Of a stretch of DNA of 64,000 nucleotides, positions 1 to 8,610 are shown piece by piece. Origin of the DNA: Paenibacillus sp. J5C2022. Lineage in GTDB: Bacteria > Bacillota > Bacilli > Paenibacillales > Paenibacillaceae. A program made the translations under genes and the position numbers. The stretch spans positions 326,756-390,755 of the forward strand of contig NZ_JAOQJC010000001.1 of assembly GCF_025567625.1 (NCBI RefSeq), written 5' to 3'. Position 1 is the stretch's first letter; every line of letters begins with the position of its first letter. Below the pieces are notes generated by a model. The model was not told the origin of the DNA. It saw nothing but the letters and a program-made list of their open reading frames with translations, and did not search any database.

Positions 1-195
1 AAAAAAACCAAGTATAGTCCGCTTAGAATCCGATCATTTTTCAATATATTAATTGGCTTGACCATTATCAACCAAAAATTCGTGGCATAAAGTTCGGAGC
101 TTTATATTTACCGGATAGCATTTACATGTTTATCCTTCAAAATCATTCAATAGTATCATTGTTCCATTCCGTACCTTATTCGCTTTTTAAACATA

Positions 196-232
196 AAAAT
201 CCCACAATCATCTTCATGATTTGCGGGATTTT
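196..232 (-). terminator. Rho-independent terminator after the first GNAT gene
   Basis: Inverted repeat with outer arms AAAATCCC and GGGATTTT and a mostly paired inner stem around a CTTC loop. Read on the minus strand it ends in a T-rich tail and lies 35 bases past the stop of the acetyltransferase gene at 267-872. I see no gene in bases 1-195, which are AT-rich. Confidence 0.7.
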
Positions 233-266
233 GTGTCAAGCTATTTCATTTATGATTAGATTGTAA

Positions 267-872
267 CTAGTTTTTAGCGAGTGACTGCGTCTTCTTATCC
301 CACACACATTTAGTGAGTTTGTAATAATTGTATTTCTCGTGCTTTATATTAATATTACTATGAAAAACAAAACCACATTTTTGTATTACTCTGTTTGATG
401 GAATGTTTTGCACAAGTGCAATTGCATTCAGCCCCTCGACATTCGTATTCTCAAATAAATACTTAATTATCCCTTGAACAGCTTGTGTAGTATATCCCTT
501 GCCTCTATGGTCCTTAGATATTGCAAACATAACTTCTCGATTTGGAGCCGGCAGTTCTTCTTTTATGCCCGTGCAGCACCAACCAATAAACTCTCCTGAA
601 TCTTGTAGTATAATCCCTAAACGCAGTCGAAGTTCACCAATATCCCCATTTTTCAATGCTTCATTTAAAAACCGTTTGTTTTCTGGGATTTCATAATTAA
701 TTAACCATTCCTGCCTTTGCTCGAGTGGTACGTTCCAACCGGGTAAACATTCGAAAATTTCTGGTTGCCAAGTTAGAGAATGAAGTTTATCTAAATCAGT
801 AGCAACGAATTCTCTCAAATAAATATCCTTGCATTCAATAATGAAGAGGTCTTCAGAAGTATGGAGTCCCAT
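267..872 (-). CDS. GNAT family N-acetyltransferase (RimJ/RimL-like)
   Basis: A 201-residue protein of usual length for the RimJ/RimL-type GNAT group, which transfers an acetyl group from acetyl-CoA to an amine. The acetyl-CoA loop RGKGYT is at about residues 123-128, and the C-terminal part has the usual strand-loop ending in KCGF. The substrate cannot be told from sequence. Its ATG shares one base with the TAA stop of the upstream gene (TAATG), so the two are translationally coupled. It is the last of four GNAT genes on this strand, in DNA that is more AT-rich than the rest of the window. Confidence 0.85.
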   Translation of the reverse strand: MGLHTSEDLFIIECKDIYLREFVATDLDKLHSLTWQPEIFECLPGWNVPLEQRQEWLINYEIPENKRFLNEALKNGDIGELRLRLGIILQDSGEFIGWCCTGIKEELPAPNREVMFAISKDHRGKGYTTQAVQGIIKYLFENTNVEGLNAIALVQNIPSNRVIQKCGFVFHSNINIKHEKYNYYKLTKCVWDKKTQSLAKN

Positions 873-1882
873 TATAGGCTCCCCTCCCTCCTATCCGTAT
901 AGTCATGTATCAGACGAGTTGTATGGAACTTTGTACAACGATCGCGATCCCCTCGCAGTAAAGTATCGTGTTCATAAATTTTGCTGGGACGTCCCCATTC
1001 AAAATTGCTTAGTCCAATCTCCCGGAACCCATACTTCTCGTAATATTGAATATGATCCGTAGTTAAGTACACTTTTTCATACCCCATCTGCCCTGCAGTT
1101 TTCCTTGCATGTTGTAAAAGTACCGCTCCCAATGCCTTCCCCCGCTCATTCTTATCGATGAACAAAGGTGCAATCCAAGGGGAAAAATCTTTCCGAATCA
1201 GATTTTCCTGTTCAATCAATTGATAAAAGCCGATAATACGTTCGTTCTTGAACATGATAAAAGTGAGTGGCAAATGAGTAAATGTTGAGATGCTTCCATC
1301 TATTTGGGCAATCACTAAGTTCTTTACTGCGGGCCAAGCTTCAGAAATGTATTGAATGAACTCATCTCGACGGTTAGAGCATTCCTTTACAGAACGGATT
1401 ATAAAACACTCATCCAAATCTGGACTAGCTAAAGTTTTGGCCGCATAAATTTTCGTCTCTTCTCCAAAAATACTGAATCCGTTGCTTAAGTGAACCCATC
1501 CATTTTTTTCGTAGTAGCCCTCCAAATCACTGGTGAGATAAAGGCTTGCATGCCCCATTTTACGAGTTTCGCGAATTGCGTGTTGCATCAGTTCGACCCC
1601 GATATTGTTCCCTCTGAACTCCTCTGCAACATATAAACAAGCGAGCCACGGATAAATGTCTTGACGGCTGATCAGATCATTCCTCAGCAACGCATATGTA
1701 CCTATGATCGAATCATTTTGCATGGCCATATAAAACTTTGGCAAGTCGTCCTCTGTTTTCAACGAATGAAGCATACAGTCATGATAGAAATTAAAATTCC
1801 TATCTGTTCCCCACTGGCGCCAAAATACTTGGACAGCGTTATCGAATTGTTCGACCTTTTCATTTAGGCAAAAAATTTGCAA
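872..1882 (-). CDS. Tandem double-domain GNAT acetyltransferase
   Basis: A 336-residue protein made of two related GNAT domains in tandem. The acetyl-CoA loops are RGNNIG (about residues 90-95) and RGKALG (about 247-252), each preceded by a similar PWLA/PWIA segment and followed by a YYEK motif, so the protein arose by internal duplication. I chose the TTG start at 1882 because a GGAGG lies 9 bases upstream. The longer GTG-started form (to 1903) would bury that site. It is coupled to the GNAT gene downstream by a one-base overlap. Substrate unknown. Confidence 0.82.
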   Translation of the reverse strand: MQIFCLNEKVEQFDNAVQVFWRQWGTDRNFNFYHDCMLHSLKTEDDLPKFYMAMQNDSIIGTYALLRNDLISRQDIYPWLACLYVAEEFRGNNIGVELMQHAIRETRKMGHASLYLTSDLEGYYEKNGWVHLSNGFSIFGEETKIYAAKTLASPDLDECFIIRSVKECSNRRDEFIQYISEAWPAVKNLVIAQIDGSISTFTHLPLTFIMFKNERIIGFYQLIEQENLIRKDFSPWIAPLFIDKNERGKALGAVLLQHARKTAGQMGYEKVYLTTDHIQYYEKYGFREIGLSNFEWGRPSKIYEHDTLLRGDRDRCTKFHTTRLIHDYTDRREGSL

Positions 1883-1928
1883 TACGACATACCTCCATTT
1901 CACAACTAATGATTCCCCAAGAGCCCCA

Positions 1929-2495
1929 TCAATTCATCACGCTGTTGAGTTGTTCAAATTCATCTTTCGTTAACCCATACACGTACTCGTCATAGTGCTT
2001 GCCCTTCGTAAAGATCATCTCACGAAGAACGCCTTCCTGAACAAATCCGAGATGCTCCTGCAAAACACGTGATCCTTCATTGAAGGCATATACATAGGCG
2101 TTCACCTTGCAGTATCGTAATTCCTCAAAATAATAACGAAGTAATACTCTGATTGCCTCTGAAGCATATCCTTTTCGCCAATGTTTACGAAAAATGGCAA
2201 CACCATATTTGAAAGTTCCGTTGCGCGTGTCGCAACTGTTAGCCGTAATGCTGCCAACTAGTGTTCCATCGTGTGTTTCGATTGCAAGGAATACATTATC
2301 CCCTTCTGGCGCCTTGGTTGATGTGCGTTCTGCCCAATCTTTTGTTCCGTCTTCAGATCTTGGGAAGTATATCGCATCACAAAGTCTTGCACACTCCGAA
2401 TCCTGATCGTTCTCATGGAATTCTTTCCAATCCGAAGGTATTACAGAGCGTAATCGCACTTTCAAACCGGTCCAAATATTAGCTTGCGTATCCAT
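1929..2495 (-). CDS. GNAT family N-acetyltransferase (RimJ/RimL-like)
   Basis: A 188-residue acetyltransferase of the RimJ/RimL group. The acetyl-CoA loop RKGYAS is at about residues 107-112, with the family's N-terminal LRSVIPSDW-type strand-helix and a C-terminal EHLGFVQEG segment. A GGGAGGAATGGGAGA sequence precedes the ATG. It is third from the end of the leftward GNAT run. In the RimJ/RimL group both ribosomal proteins and small molecules are known substrates, so the target here is undetermined. Confidence 0.85.
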   Translation of the reverse strand: MDTQANIWTGLKVRLRSVIPSDWKEFHENDQDSECARLCDAIYFPRSEDGTKDWAERTSTKAPEGDNVFLAIETHDGTLVGSITANSCDTRNGTFKYGVAIFRKHWRKGYASEAIRVLLRYYFEELRYCKVNAYVYAFNEGSRVLQEHLGFVQEGVLREMIFTKGKHYDEYVYGLTKDEFEQLNSVMN

Positions 2496-2546
2496 TCTCC
2501 CATTCCTCCCAACCCTATATCGGTATTCTAGCCAACCTAATCATGC

Positions 2547-2993
2547 CTAAATCATCAATTCTCGTATCACTTCCTGCTTATTTCGCTCCACTTCTTTAAA
2601 ACCTAAAGCTGCATAAAGGTTGGACGCACGAACGTTTTCAAATCGATGTCCCAGTTTTATTTTATGGCAAGCATGCTTCTCTTTCATATACCTGATTAGC
2701 TCTTCCAGACCGGCTCTGCCTAAGCCTCGATGTTGGTAATGATGGTCGATCATATAAGCCATAATCCAGTACTCTCCATCGTCCGGGTCGATGGCGTAAA
2801 CGGTAAACCCCGCTAATTGTTCGCCAGAATAAACCGCTAAAGGTGTGAATCCGCAATAGGCCGATTCCGCAAGCCAGTACACAATTGGAACAGGAAAAAC
2901 ATGCTTCTGCTCTGCTGTTACCTCAAGTTGGCTACAGGCATACCAATTATCTTTATCGATTGGTTTCAGTATCATAGCCTGAGAGGTATACAT
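2547..2993 (-). CDS. GNAT acetyltransferase, diamine/spermidine acetyltransferase-like
   Basis: A 148-residue GNAT protein with acetyl-CoA loop RGLGRA at about residues 89-94 and a C-terminal NVRASNLYAALGF motif, resembling the small polyamine acetyltransferases (BltD/PaiA-like). That assignment is tentative. The ATG at 2993 follows immediately after a TAA that ends a possible 16-codon leader (TAAATG). A downstream ATG (codon 7) is the other candidate start but has no ribosome binding site. The first codons pair with an upstream GAGAGGT in a long hairpin, which could control translation. Confidence 0.8.
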   Translation of the reverse strand: MYTSQAMILKPIDKDNWYACSQLEVTAEQKHVFPVPIVYWLAESAYCGFTPLAVYSGEQLAGFTVYAIDPDDGEYWIMAYMIDHHYQHRGLGRAGLEELIRYMKEKHACHKIKLGHRFENVRASNLYAALGFKEVERNKQEVIRELMI

Positions 2994-3019
2994 TTAGAAA
3001 AATGAACCTCTCAAAGGCT
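2976..3019 (-). promoter_or_regulatory. Hairpin hiding the ribosome binding site of the acetyltransferase gene
   Basis: On the minus strand AGCCT plus GAGAGGT upstream of the ATG at 2993 pair with ACCTCTC plus AGGCT inside its first codons (7 bp, a two-base bulge, then 5 bp). GAGAGG is the only Shine-Dalgarno-like sequence near this start, so the hairpin would sequester it. The pairing is seen directly. A regulatory role is inferred by analogy with translational attenuators of resistance genes. Confidence 0.45.
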
Positions 3020-3044
3020 TTCGATTGCGTTTATTCCGATTCAA
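2994..3044 (-). CDS. Possible 16-residue basic leader peptide
   Basis: A short TTG-started ORF encoding MNRNKRNRKPLRGSFF, with AAGGAG 10 bases upstream (3055-3060). Its stop TAA abuts the ATG of the acetyltransferase gene at 2993. Its last codons run through the left arm of the hairpin that hides the downstream ribosome binding site, the geometry expected for ribosome-stalling control. No homologue is recognised and a chance ORF is possible. Confidence 0.3.
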   Translation of the reverse strand: MNRNKRNRKPLRGSFF

Positions 3045-3223
3045 AACACCATCACTCCTTTTTTCGAAATAGGGATCTGCCTGAGGTTCAAGCTCCAAAA
3101 AATTCCCCTCCATGGTACATTATCGAGAAGCTATCCCAATTATTTCAAGATAAAAAATAGACTTAACTGATTTATCCGACGGCATTAACGCTCATCCACT
3201 AAATTCGCTTTACTTCTAACTAA

Positions 3224-3273
3224 AAACCCGCCAAGCTTCTCTATCCATCATGGAAAGAATGCTTGGCGGGTTT
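3224..3273 (-). terminator. Strong terminator after the ABC-2 permease gene
   Basis: Perfect 13-bp inverted repeat (AAACCCGCCAAGC at 3224-3236 and GCTTGGCGGGTTT at 3261-3273) followed on the minus strand by a T-run. It lies just past the stop of the gene at 3282. It also marks the border between the AT-rich GNAT block and GC-richer DNA. Confidence 0.85.
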
Positions 3274-3281
3274 GCTTAGCA

Positions 3282-4454
3282 CTAAGCTTTCATAGCGCTC
3301 CCCTTCATCGCTTTATCATCATTCTTGCGCAGTGCCGAAGCCAGCAGAAGAACAGCACAGATGCCGACCAACCACCACATGACGCCTAGCGGAAGCAACA
3401 TTCCCTCTTCCCCGCCGAAGTACATGATGTTTCGCAAGCCTGAAGCGGCATAGCGCAATGGCGTCCAGGAATAAATCCAATCCTGTGTAGCTTGCGACAT
3501 GAACTCCGGAGGCAAGTTCAGAAGCGGCATGGAGAAGAAGAACAGCAGGACACATAAACCAATACCTGCAAGGCCGATCCAATTTACAAGCGACAGCTGA
3601 AGCAACATGAATGCGGCAGCCATCAACCATAGGAACATCCATACCGATGTCGCATCGTCCACTTCCATCCCATACCATGACTTGGCCATCCACAATGTGA
3701 ACAGGGAATTAACCAGAGCAAAAGCCACTGCAAGCAGTACCTGCATAGTGCTATTTTGCCACTTCCGCCCCCCTGCTTGATTGGCATTTCTTGCCGCAAG
3801 ATACAGAAACGCGCTGCCTACCAGACTGCCAATCCAGACGATTTGAACCAGCATGTTCGGCGCACTGCCATTACCGTTATTCTCGCCTGCGGAATGTGAT
3901 GTGATCTCTTCTACCAAGAAAGGAGTCAATAGCCCTTGCATGGACGATACCGGCAGTTGTGGTGCGCGTTGACCAATCTGTTCCAGCAGCTGGCTAGTCA
4001 TTTCTACTTGGACATTGCGCATGACTTGCCCCAAAATCGTCTTCACCATGGTAGCCGCCTGCATATTCAATCCTTCATTCACGTACACTCTCACAGTAGC
4101 CGGATTAGGCGAAGGGGTCTGAAGAGATTGTACCCCCTTGCTGAAGCCGGTCGGAATGACCAGCACCCCGTACACCGCTTGACGCTTCATCGCTTCCTGC
4201 GCTTCTTCCTCAGAAGACATGAGCTTCCAGTCAATTGGCAGCTGCTCCAACCCACTCACCTTCTGTCCGATCATCTCCCCCAACGCCATCGTTCCACTGC
4301 CCGGCAGATCAATCGGCTGATCCAACATTACGAAAGCAACAGGCAACGATTTCGGTTTTGCGCCTAAGACGGAGCCCATCATAGCTAGACCGAATATCAT
4401 CAGAATAACAAGAACGGCAACTGTTCCAATCCATAACATTTTTTGTTTGATCAT
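3282..4454 (-). CDS. ABC-2 type / YhgE-Pip-like membrane exporter subunit
   Basis: A 390-residue membrane protein: one N-terminal transmembrane helix (about residues 6-28), a roughly 170-residue extracytoplasmic region, then five or six C-terminal helices. This is the plan of ABC-2/YhgE-Pip family permeases used in drug or lipid export. No ATPase gene is adjacent, as is common for the YhgE branch. The start at 4454 is set by AAGGAGTG seven bases upstream; longer in-frame forms lack a site. It is divergent from a TetR gene and probably repressed by it. Substrate unknown. Confidence 0.8.
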   Translation of the reverse strand: MIKQKMLWIGTVAVLVILMIFGLAMMGSVLGAKPKSLPVAFVMLDQPIDLPGSGTMALGEMIGQKVSGLEQLPIDWKLMSSEEEAQEAMKRQAVYGVLVIPTGFSKGVQSLQTPSPNPATVRVYVNEGLNMQAATMVKTILGQVMRNVQVEMTSQLLEQIGQRAPQLPVSSMQGLLTPFLVEEITSHSAGENNGNGSAPNMLVQIVWIGSLVGSAFLYLAARNANQAGGRKWQNSTMQVLLAVAFALVNSLFTLWMAKSWYGMEVDDATSVWMFLWLMAAAFMLLQLSLVNWIGLAGIGLCVLLFFFSMPLLNLPPEFMSQATQDWIYSWTPLRYAASGLRNIMYFGGEEGMLLPLGVMWWLVGICAVLLLASALRKNDDKAMKGSAMKA

Positions 4455-4471
4455 TTTAGTACACTCCTTCA

Positions 4472-4569
4472 TTTTAATGAACATGCTGTTGATTAATGAT
4501 CGCAATGTTAATTATAATGAGGAGACAGGAATTTGCAATAATCAGAATAACTGCATATGTTCATTAAAA
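4472..4569. promoter_or_regulatory. Overlapping divergent promoters flanked by a perfect inverted repeat
   Basis: TTTTAATGAACAT (4472-4484) and its exact reverse complement ATGTTCATTAAAA (4557-4569) flank two facing promoters. Leftward: TTGCAA (4533-4538), 16 bp, TATAAT (4511-4516). Rightward: TTGATT (4489-4494), 18 bp, TATAAT (4513-4518). The two -10 elements overlap. The repeats are good candidates for operators of the TetR regulator encoded at 4631, controlling itself and the exporter; that binding is inferred. Confidence 0.6.
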
Positions 4570-4630
4570 AACACACTATGCTTCAACGTTGATTGGATTT
4601 CAATTTTGGGAACAGGAGGACCAACGAGCG

Positions 4631-5263
4631 ATGAACAATAAAACGGATCGTCGCAAGCTGCGCACCAAAAAATTGCTGCGGCAAGCGTTGATCGAGCTCA
4701 TGGAGGAAAAAGGACTGGAGAAAATTACGGTTAGCGATCTCGCCAACCGCGCCGATATTAATCGCGGTACGTTTTATCTGCATTATGAGGATGTGCATGA
4801 TTTCATTGAACAACAAGTGCATGAATTTCTGAATCAGCTATCAGAATTGGCATCGAAGGTTCAGTTCACGGATTTGCTGCTTGCGGCAGAACGCGATGAG
4901 CCTTTCCCCGGCTTGATCTCCATTATTGAGCATTGGGAGCGCAATGCGGATTTTTGCAAGTGGCTGTTAGGGCCGAAGGGCGACCCTTCATTCGTTCTGC
5001 GAGTGAAGGAGCTTATGAAGCAGAGGTTATTCATTAAGCTGTCCGGTCTTGAAGGAACCGATTCGGCGTCTGAGCTGCAAGTTCCGCTGGAATATCTCAT
5101 TGCTTACGTCACATCCGCTAATGTCGGAGTGCTGCAGCACTGGTTCCATACAGGACGCATTCAGACGCCGACCGAGATTCACTTCATTATGATTCGCTTA
5201 ATAAGCAAAGGCTGGCTATCCTTCTCCGGAGTGCGTCACGCCATTGCCAATCTGAAGGGCTAA
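4631..5263 (+). CDS. TetR/AcrR family transcriptional repressor
   Basis: A 210-residue TetR-family regulator. The N-terminal 60 residues hold the helix-turn-helix, with ITVSDLANRADINRGTFYLH matching the family core; the C-terminal domain is the ligand-sensing helical bundle. The ATG at 4631 follows AGGAGG (4615-4620); the longer form from 4589 has no ribosome binding site. It is divergent from the ABC-2 exporter gene and most likely represses it. Its last four bases overlap the end of the convergent UvrA-like gene. Confidence 0.88.
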   Translation: MNNKTDRRKLRTKKLLRQALIELMEEKGLEKITVSDLANRADINRGTFYLHYEDVHDFIEQQVHEFLNQLSELASKVQFTDLLLAAERDEPFPGLISIIEHWERNADFCKWLLGPKGDPSFVLRVKELMKQRLFIKLSGLEGTDSASELQVPLEYLIAYVTSANVGVLQHWFHTGRIQTPTEIHFIMIRLISKGWLSFSGVRHAIANLKG

Positions 5264-7722
5264 TGGCTGCTTCTCAAGTGCTCTGCCGTGACACTCTCCC
5301 CTTGCTCAATCATATTTTGAGGTGTCCCCGTGAACATGACTTGTCCGCCATTGACGCCTCCTTCGGGACCCAGATCAATAATCCAGTCGGAGGCGGCCAT
5401 CACTTGCTGATTATGCTCGACTGCGATGACGGTGCTGCCCGCATCCACCATGCGATGAAGCAGCTTGATGAAGCTCTCCACGTCTAGGGGATGCAGTCCG
5501 GTTGTAGGCTCGTCCATCAGGTATAACGCCGGCTTTCCTCGATGGCTCATCAGCTCTCTGGCGAGCTTCAACCGCTGCCCTTCGCCCCCGGACAAGGTCG
5601 TTAACGACTGTCCGAGCTCCACATAACCAAGCCCGACCTCTTGTAGCAACTGTAACGGTCTTATAAGCTTCGCATGATCCCGGAACACCAGCAGCGCTTC
5701 ATCAATCGATAATTGAAGGATGTCCTTTATGGAATATCCGCTGTAAGCGACCGACAATACTTCTTCATTGAATTGGTTGCCGCCGCAAGTCGGGCATGTC
5801 ACCTCGATATCCTGGAAGAAGAGCATGTTGCTCATGACATAGCCAAGTCCTTCGCATTCCTCGCATCTTCCACCCGGAGAATTGAACGAGAAATGCTTCG
5901 CGTTCAGTCCTCTCTCCTTCGCCTCCGCTAAACCTCCGAAGATTTTCCGAATCTCGGTATATACATCGGAATAAGTGGCTACATTGGACCGCTTCATTCT
6001 TGTTATGGCGGACTGCTCAATCGTGATGACCTGGTCGAACTGTTCCATGCCGGCAACGAGCGGACTTGCGGATCTCTTATCGCCTTCGGCAGCAAGCACA
6101 TCGAATACGAGCGTGGATTTGCCGGAGCCAGATACGCCCGTCACAGTAGTAAGACAGCCGATCGGAAAGCTGACATGTACATTTCTCAAATTGTGCTTGC
6201 TCGTTCCTTCTACCTTAATCATCTCGCCGGTTCCCCTCCGGCATGTTCGGCGTTCTTGCTTCTTACGCTTGAAGTACGAGCCGGTAACAGAGTCCTCTTG
6301 CCTGAGCAACTCCTCCCATGTTCCTCTTGCGATGATCTCGCCGCCGTGCTTGCCTGAGCCAGGGCCGATGTCGATCAAATAATCGGCCGCCCGCATGACA
6401 TCAGGGTCATGTTCGATCACGATCACTGTATTGCCCAGATCCCGGAGCTTCGCAAGGATTGTCATCATACCCGCCGTATCCTTCGGATGGAGTCCAACCG
6501 TCGGTTCGTCCAGAATGTAGATAATGCCGCTAAGATTGCTATCGAGCGCGGCGGCCAGCTTGATTCGCTGCTTCTCGCCTCCTGATAACGTCGTCATCTG
6601 ACGATCAAGCGATAGATACGATAGACCGACGTTGCTTATCCGCTGCAGCTTGGTATTCAAGTCCAGCATATAATCTTCGATCAGTCGAAGATGGCGTTCG
6701 GACAAGGAGCACTTCAACCCGCCAATCCATTCCTGCAACTGGTCCAGGGAGAATGCCGACAATTGGGGCAATCGGACTTCTTCTATTGTTGCACTGCGGC
6801 CTAACGGAGCGAGTCGCTCTCCTTCGCAAGACGAACACACCTCTTCTACGAAGTAACGCTCCAGCTTCTTGGCCTCTCCTTCCTTCTCGGACAGCCGTCT
6901 CCACAGAGTAGAGATTACCCCTTCGAACTTGCCGTCCGCGACCGTTCTGGGAGCTGCAATGTTCGGGAATGCCCGCTTGACCTCCACACTGTCCGTACCA
7001 TGAAGCAGAATAACCTTCTGTAGCGGACTGTACTCGGCAACCGGCGCGTGGTTAGCGACCGATAAGCCATAATGGCGGAAGGCGCTATATAGAGCAGAGA
7101 TTTGATATTCCTTATACTTATGACCCCAGTAGTGAACAGCCCCCTCCTCCAGCGACAGCGATTCATCGATGGTCTGCTCTTTGTCGATCGACATGACCTT
7201 GCCCAAGCCCTCGCAAGTTGGACACGCCCCCTCCCTGGTGTTATGGGAGAAGTGTGTGCGCGTCAGCTTCTCCATCCGGTGACCGCAATGTACGCAGCTC
7301 ATATAAACCTTAAATTCGTCTTTCCGCTTCTCCACTTCTTCCCGGCAATCCCCGGACGATATTTCTCTGCAGCAACCCGGACAGACGCGTACGCTTAACT
7401 TCTCGAACACCAGTCGCAAGTCCGTATACATATTGGTCAAGGTGCCTACGGTCGATCGGGGATTTCTGTTCGACTCCGACTGCGAGATCATGATGGCCGG
7501 CGACAGATGGCGAATAGATTCCACCTTCGGCTTATGGATGCCCTGCAGCCCGATCGCTTCTAAATATTGTCTCTGACACTCATGGAAAATAACGTCGATG
7601 GCGAGAGTGGATTTGCCTGAGCCGGAAAGTCCCGTTAACACGATCAATTTTCCTTTTGGAATTTCCACATCCACATTTTTCAAATTGCCTTCCCAAGCAC
7701 CTTTCACGATCATGTTGGACAT
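5260..7722 (-). CDS. UvrA-like tandem ABC ATPase (UvrA paralogue, not canonical UvrA)
   Basis: An 820-residue soluble protein with two UvrA-type ABC modules: Walker A GLSGSGKST near residue 32 and GVSGSGKST near residue 530, two LSGGE signatures and two DEPT Walker B boxes. Cys pairs CPGC, CVHC, CPTC, CSSC, CEEC and CPTC fit UvrA zinc modules. Canonical UvrA is about 950 residues, so this is a shortened paralogue of the UvrA2/DrrC type, linked in some bacteria to tolerance of DNA-binding drugs. AAGGAGG precedes the ATG. The divergent MerR regulator probably controls it. Confidence 0.88.
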   Translation of the reverse strand: MSNMIVKGAWEGNLKNVDVEIPKGKLIVLTGLSGSGKSTLAIDVIFHECQRQYLEAIGLQGIHKPKVESIRHLSPAIMISQSESNRNPRSTVGTLTNMYTDLRLVFEKLSVRVCPGCCREISSGDCREEVEKRKDEFKVYMSCVHCGHRMEKLTRTHFSHNTREGACPTCEGLGKVMSIDKEQTIDESLSLEEGAVHYWGHKYKEYQISALYSAFRHYGLSVANHAPVAEYSPLQKVILLHGTDSVEVKRAFPNIAAPRTVADGKFEGVISTLWRRLSEKEGEAKKLERYFVEEVCSSCEGERLAPLGRSATIEEVRLPQLSAFSLDQLQEWIGGLKCSLSERHLRLIEDYMLDLNTKLQRISNVGLSYLSLDRQMTTLSGGEKQRIKLAAALDSNLSGIIYILDEPTVGLHPKDTAGMMTILAKLRDLGNTVIVIEHDPDVMRAADYLIDIGPGSGKHGGEIIARGTWEELLRQEDSVTGSYFKRKKQERRTCRRGTGEMIKVEGTSKHNLRNVHVSFPIGCLTTVTGVSGSGKSTLVFDVLAAEGDKRSASPLVAGMEQFDQVITIEQSAITRMKRSNVATYSDVYTEIRKIFGGLAEAKERGLNAKHFSFNSPGGRCEECEGLGYVMSNMLFFQDIEVTCPTCGGNQFNEEVLSVAYSGYSIKDILQLSIDEALLVFRDHAKLIRPLQLLQEVGLGYVELGQSLTTLSGGEGQRLKLARELMSHRGKPALYLMDEPTTGLHPLDVESFIKLLHRMVDAGSTVIAVEHNQQVMAASDWIIDLGPEGGVNGGQVMFTGTPQNMIEQGESVTAEHLRSSH

Positions 7723-7843
7723 TTTCTGACGCCTCCTTGATTCCGATTCACAATTCCATCTTACAACATTGATGCAATATTTCGGTTTACTGTGATCTAC
7801 GTCTTGATTTCCGGGCTATTATTCGGTTTAATCTTGTTGTAGG

Positions 7844-7859
7844 AGTTGAAGGTTCAACT
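7844..7859. promoter_or_regulatory. Probable MerR-type operator
   Basis: Perfect dyad AGTTGAA-GG-TTCAACT just upstream of the MerR-family gene and in the control region shared with the UvrA-like gene. MerR regulators often bind dyads of this kind within long-spacer promoters. I could not place a convincing -35/-10 pair, so the site is a candidate only. Confidence 0.5.
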
Positions 7860-7869
7860 TTAAGGATAG

Positions 7870-8595
7870 GTGAGAATCTTGAAGCATATGTATACGCCCA
7901 AGGAGATGGCTGAGCTTATTCAGGTTAGCACGACGACATTGCGCAGATACGAGGAGCAAGACTTGATTCCCGACGTGGTCCGAACGGCAAGCAATCGCAG
8001 ATGCTATACGGCTGTTCACTTGCAAGCCTTCGTAACCGTCAGAGCGCTGTTGAAGGGCTGCGATATTCCGATCGCTTACGAGATAATGAGAACACTCAAG
8101 CGAGGAAGCGCCGCGGAAGCCATGTGGCTGATGAACGAGCAGCTGCACAAGGCCCAATTGGAAAAGCAGCGAGTGGAATCCATTATGGCCATGATCGCAG
8201 GAGCGGATTTTTCGGACTTTCGCATCGTCAAGAACGCTGATGCCGCGATGACGATTGGGGAAGTGTCCAAGTACGCAGGTGTCAATGCGTCAGCCATCCG
8301 TCATTGGGAGAAGGAAGGACTGATTCAATCGTTCAGAAATGCGAATAATGGCTACAGACAATTCTCAATACGTGAAGTCAGAAAAATAATGGTCATCAGC
8401 AGCTTGAGGAAAACGGTTCATTTCATCGAACATATGAAGCAACTTCTTCATGATCTGGATACGAAAAGCTTGGAAAGTGTGGGGAAATCCTTTCATCTTG
8501 CTATGCAAAAGCTGCATGACCGGTTGGCGTTGCAATATCGCGGCATTGCCGAAATCATGCGCTACATGGAAATCATGAATATGCGTCTGCCTTGA
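7870..8595 (+). CDS. MerR family regulator with two HTH domains
   Basis: A 241-residue protein containing two MerR-type winged helix-turn-helix domains. The first (about residues 8-75) starts with YTPKEMAEL and the second (about 125-195) with MTIGEVSKYAGV; each has the LRRYEE / IRHWEKEGLI recognition region. Most MerR proteins have one DNA-binding head plus an effector domain, so this is a duplicated form with little room for a separate sensor domain. Start is uncertain: GTG 7870, TTG 7879 (AGGTGA five bases upstream) or ATG 7888. It is divergent from the UvrA-like ATPase gene and probably regulates it. Confidence 0.82.
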   Translation: MRILKHMYTPKEMAELIQVSTTTLRRYEEQDLIPDVVRTASNRRCYTAVHLQAFVTVRALLKGCDIPIAYEIMRTLKRGSAAEAMWLMNEQLHKAQLEKQRVESIMAMIAGADFSDFRIVKNADAAMTIGEVSKYAGVNASAIRHWEKEGLIQSFRNANNGYRQFSIREVRKIMVISSLRKTVHFIEHMKQLLHDLDTKSLESVGKSFHLAMQKLHDRLALQYRGIAEIMRYMEIMNMRLP

Positions 8596-8610
8596 GGAGG
8601 AAGTGAATCG

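Noticed and set aside
5260..7722. Housekeeping UvrA for excision repair
   Set aside because: The protein is about 130 residues shorter than canonical UvrA, has no uvrB beside it and is divergent from a MerR regulator, so a paralogue is more likely.
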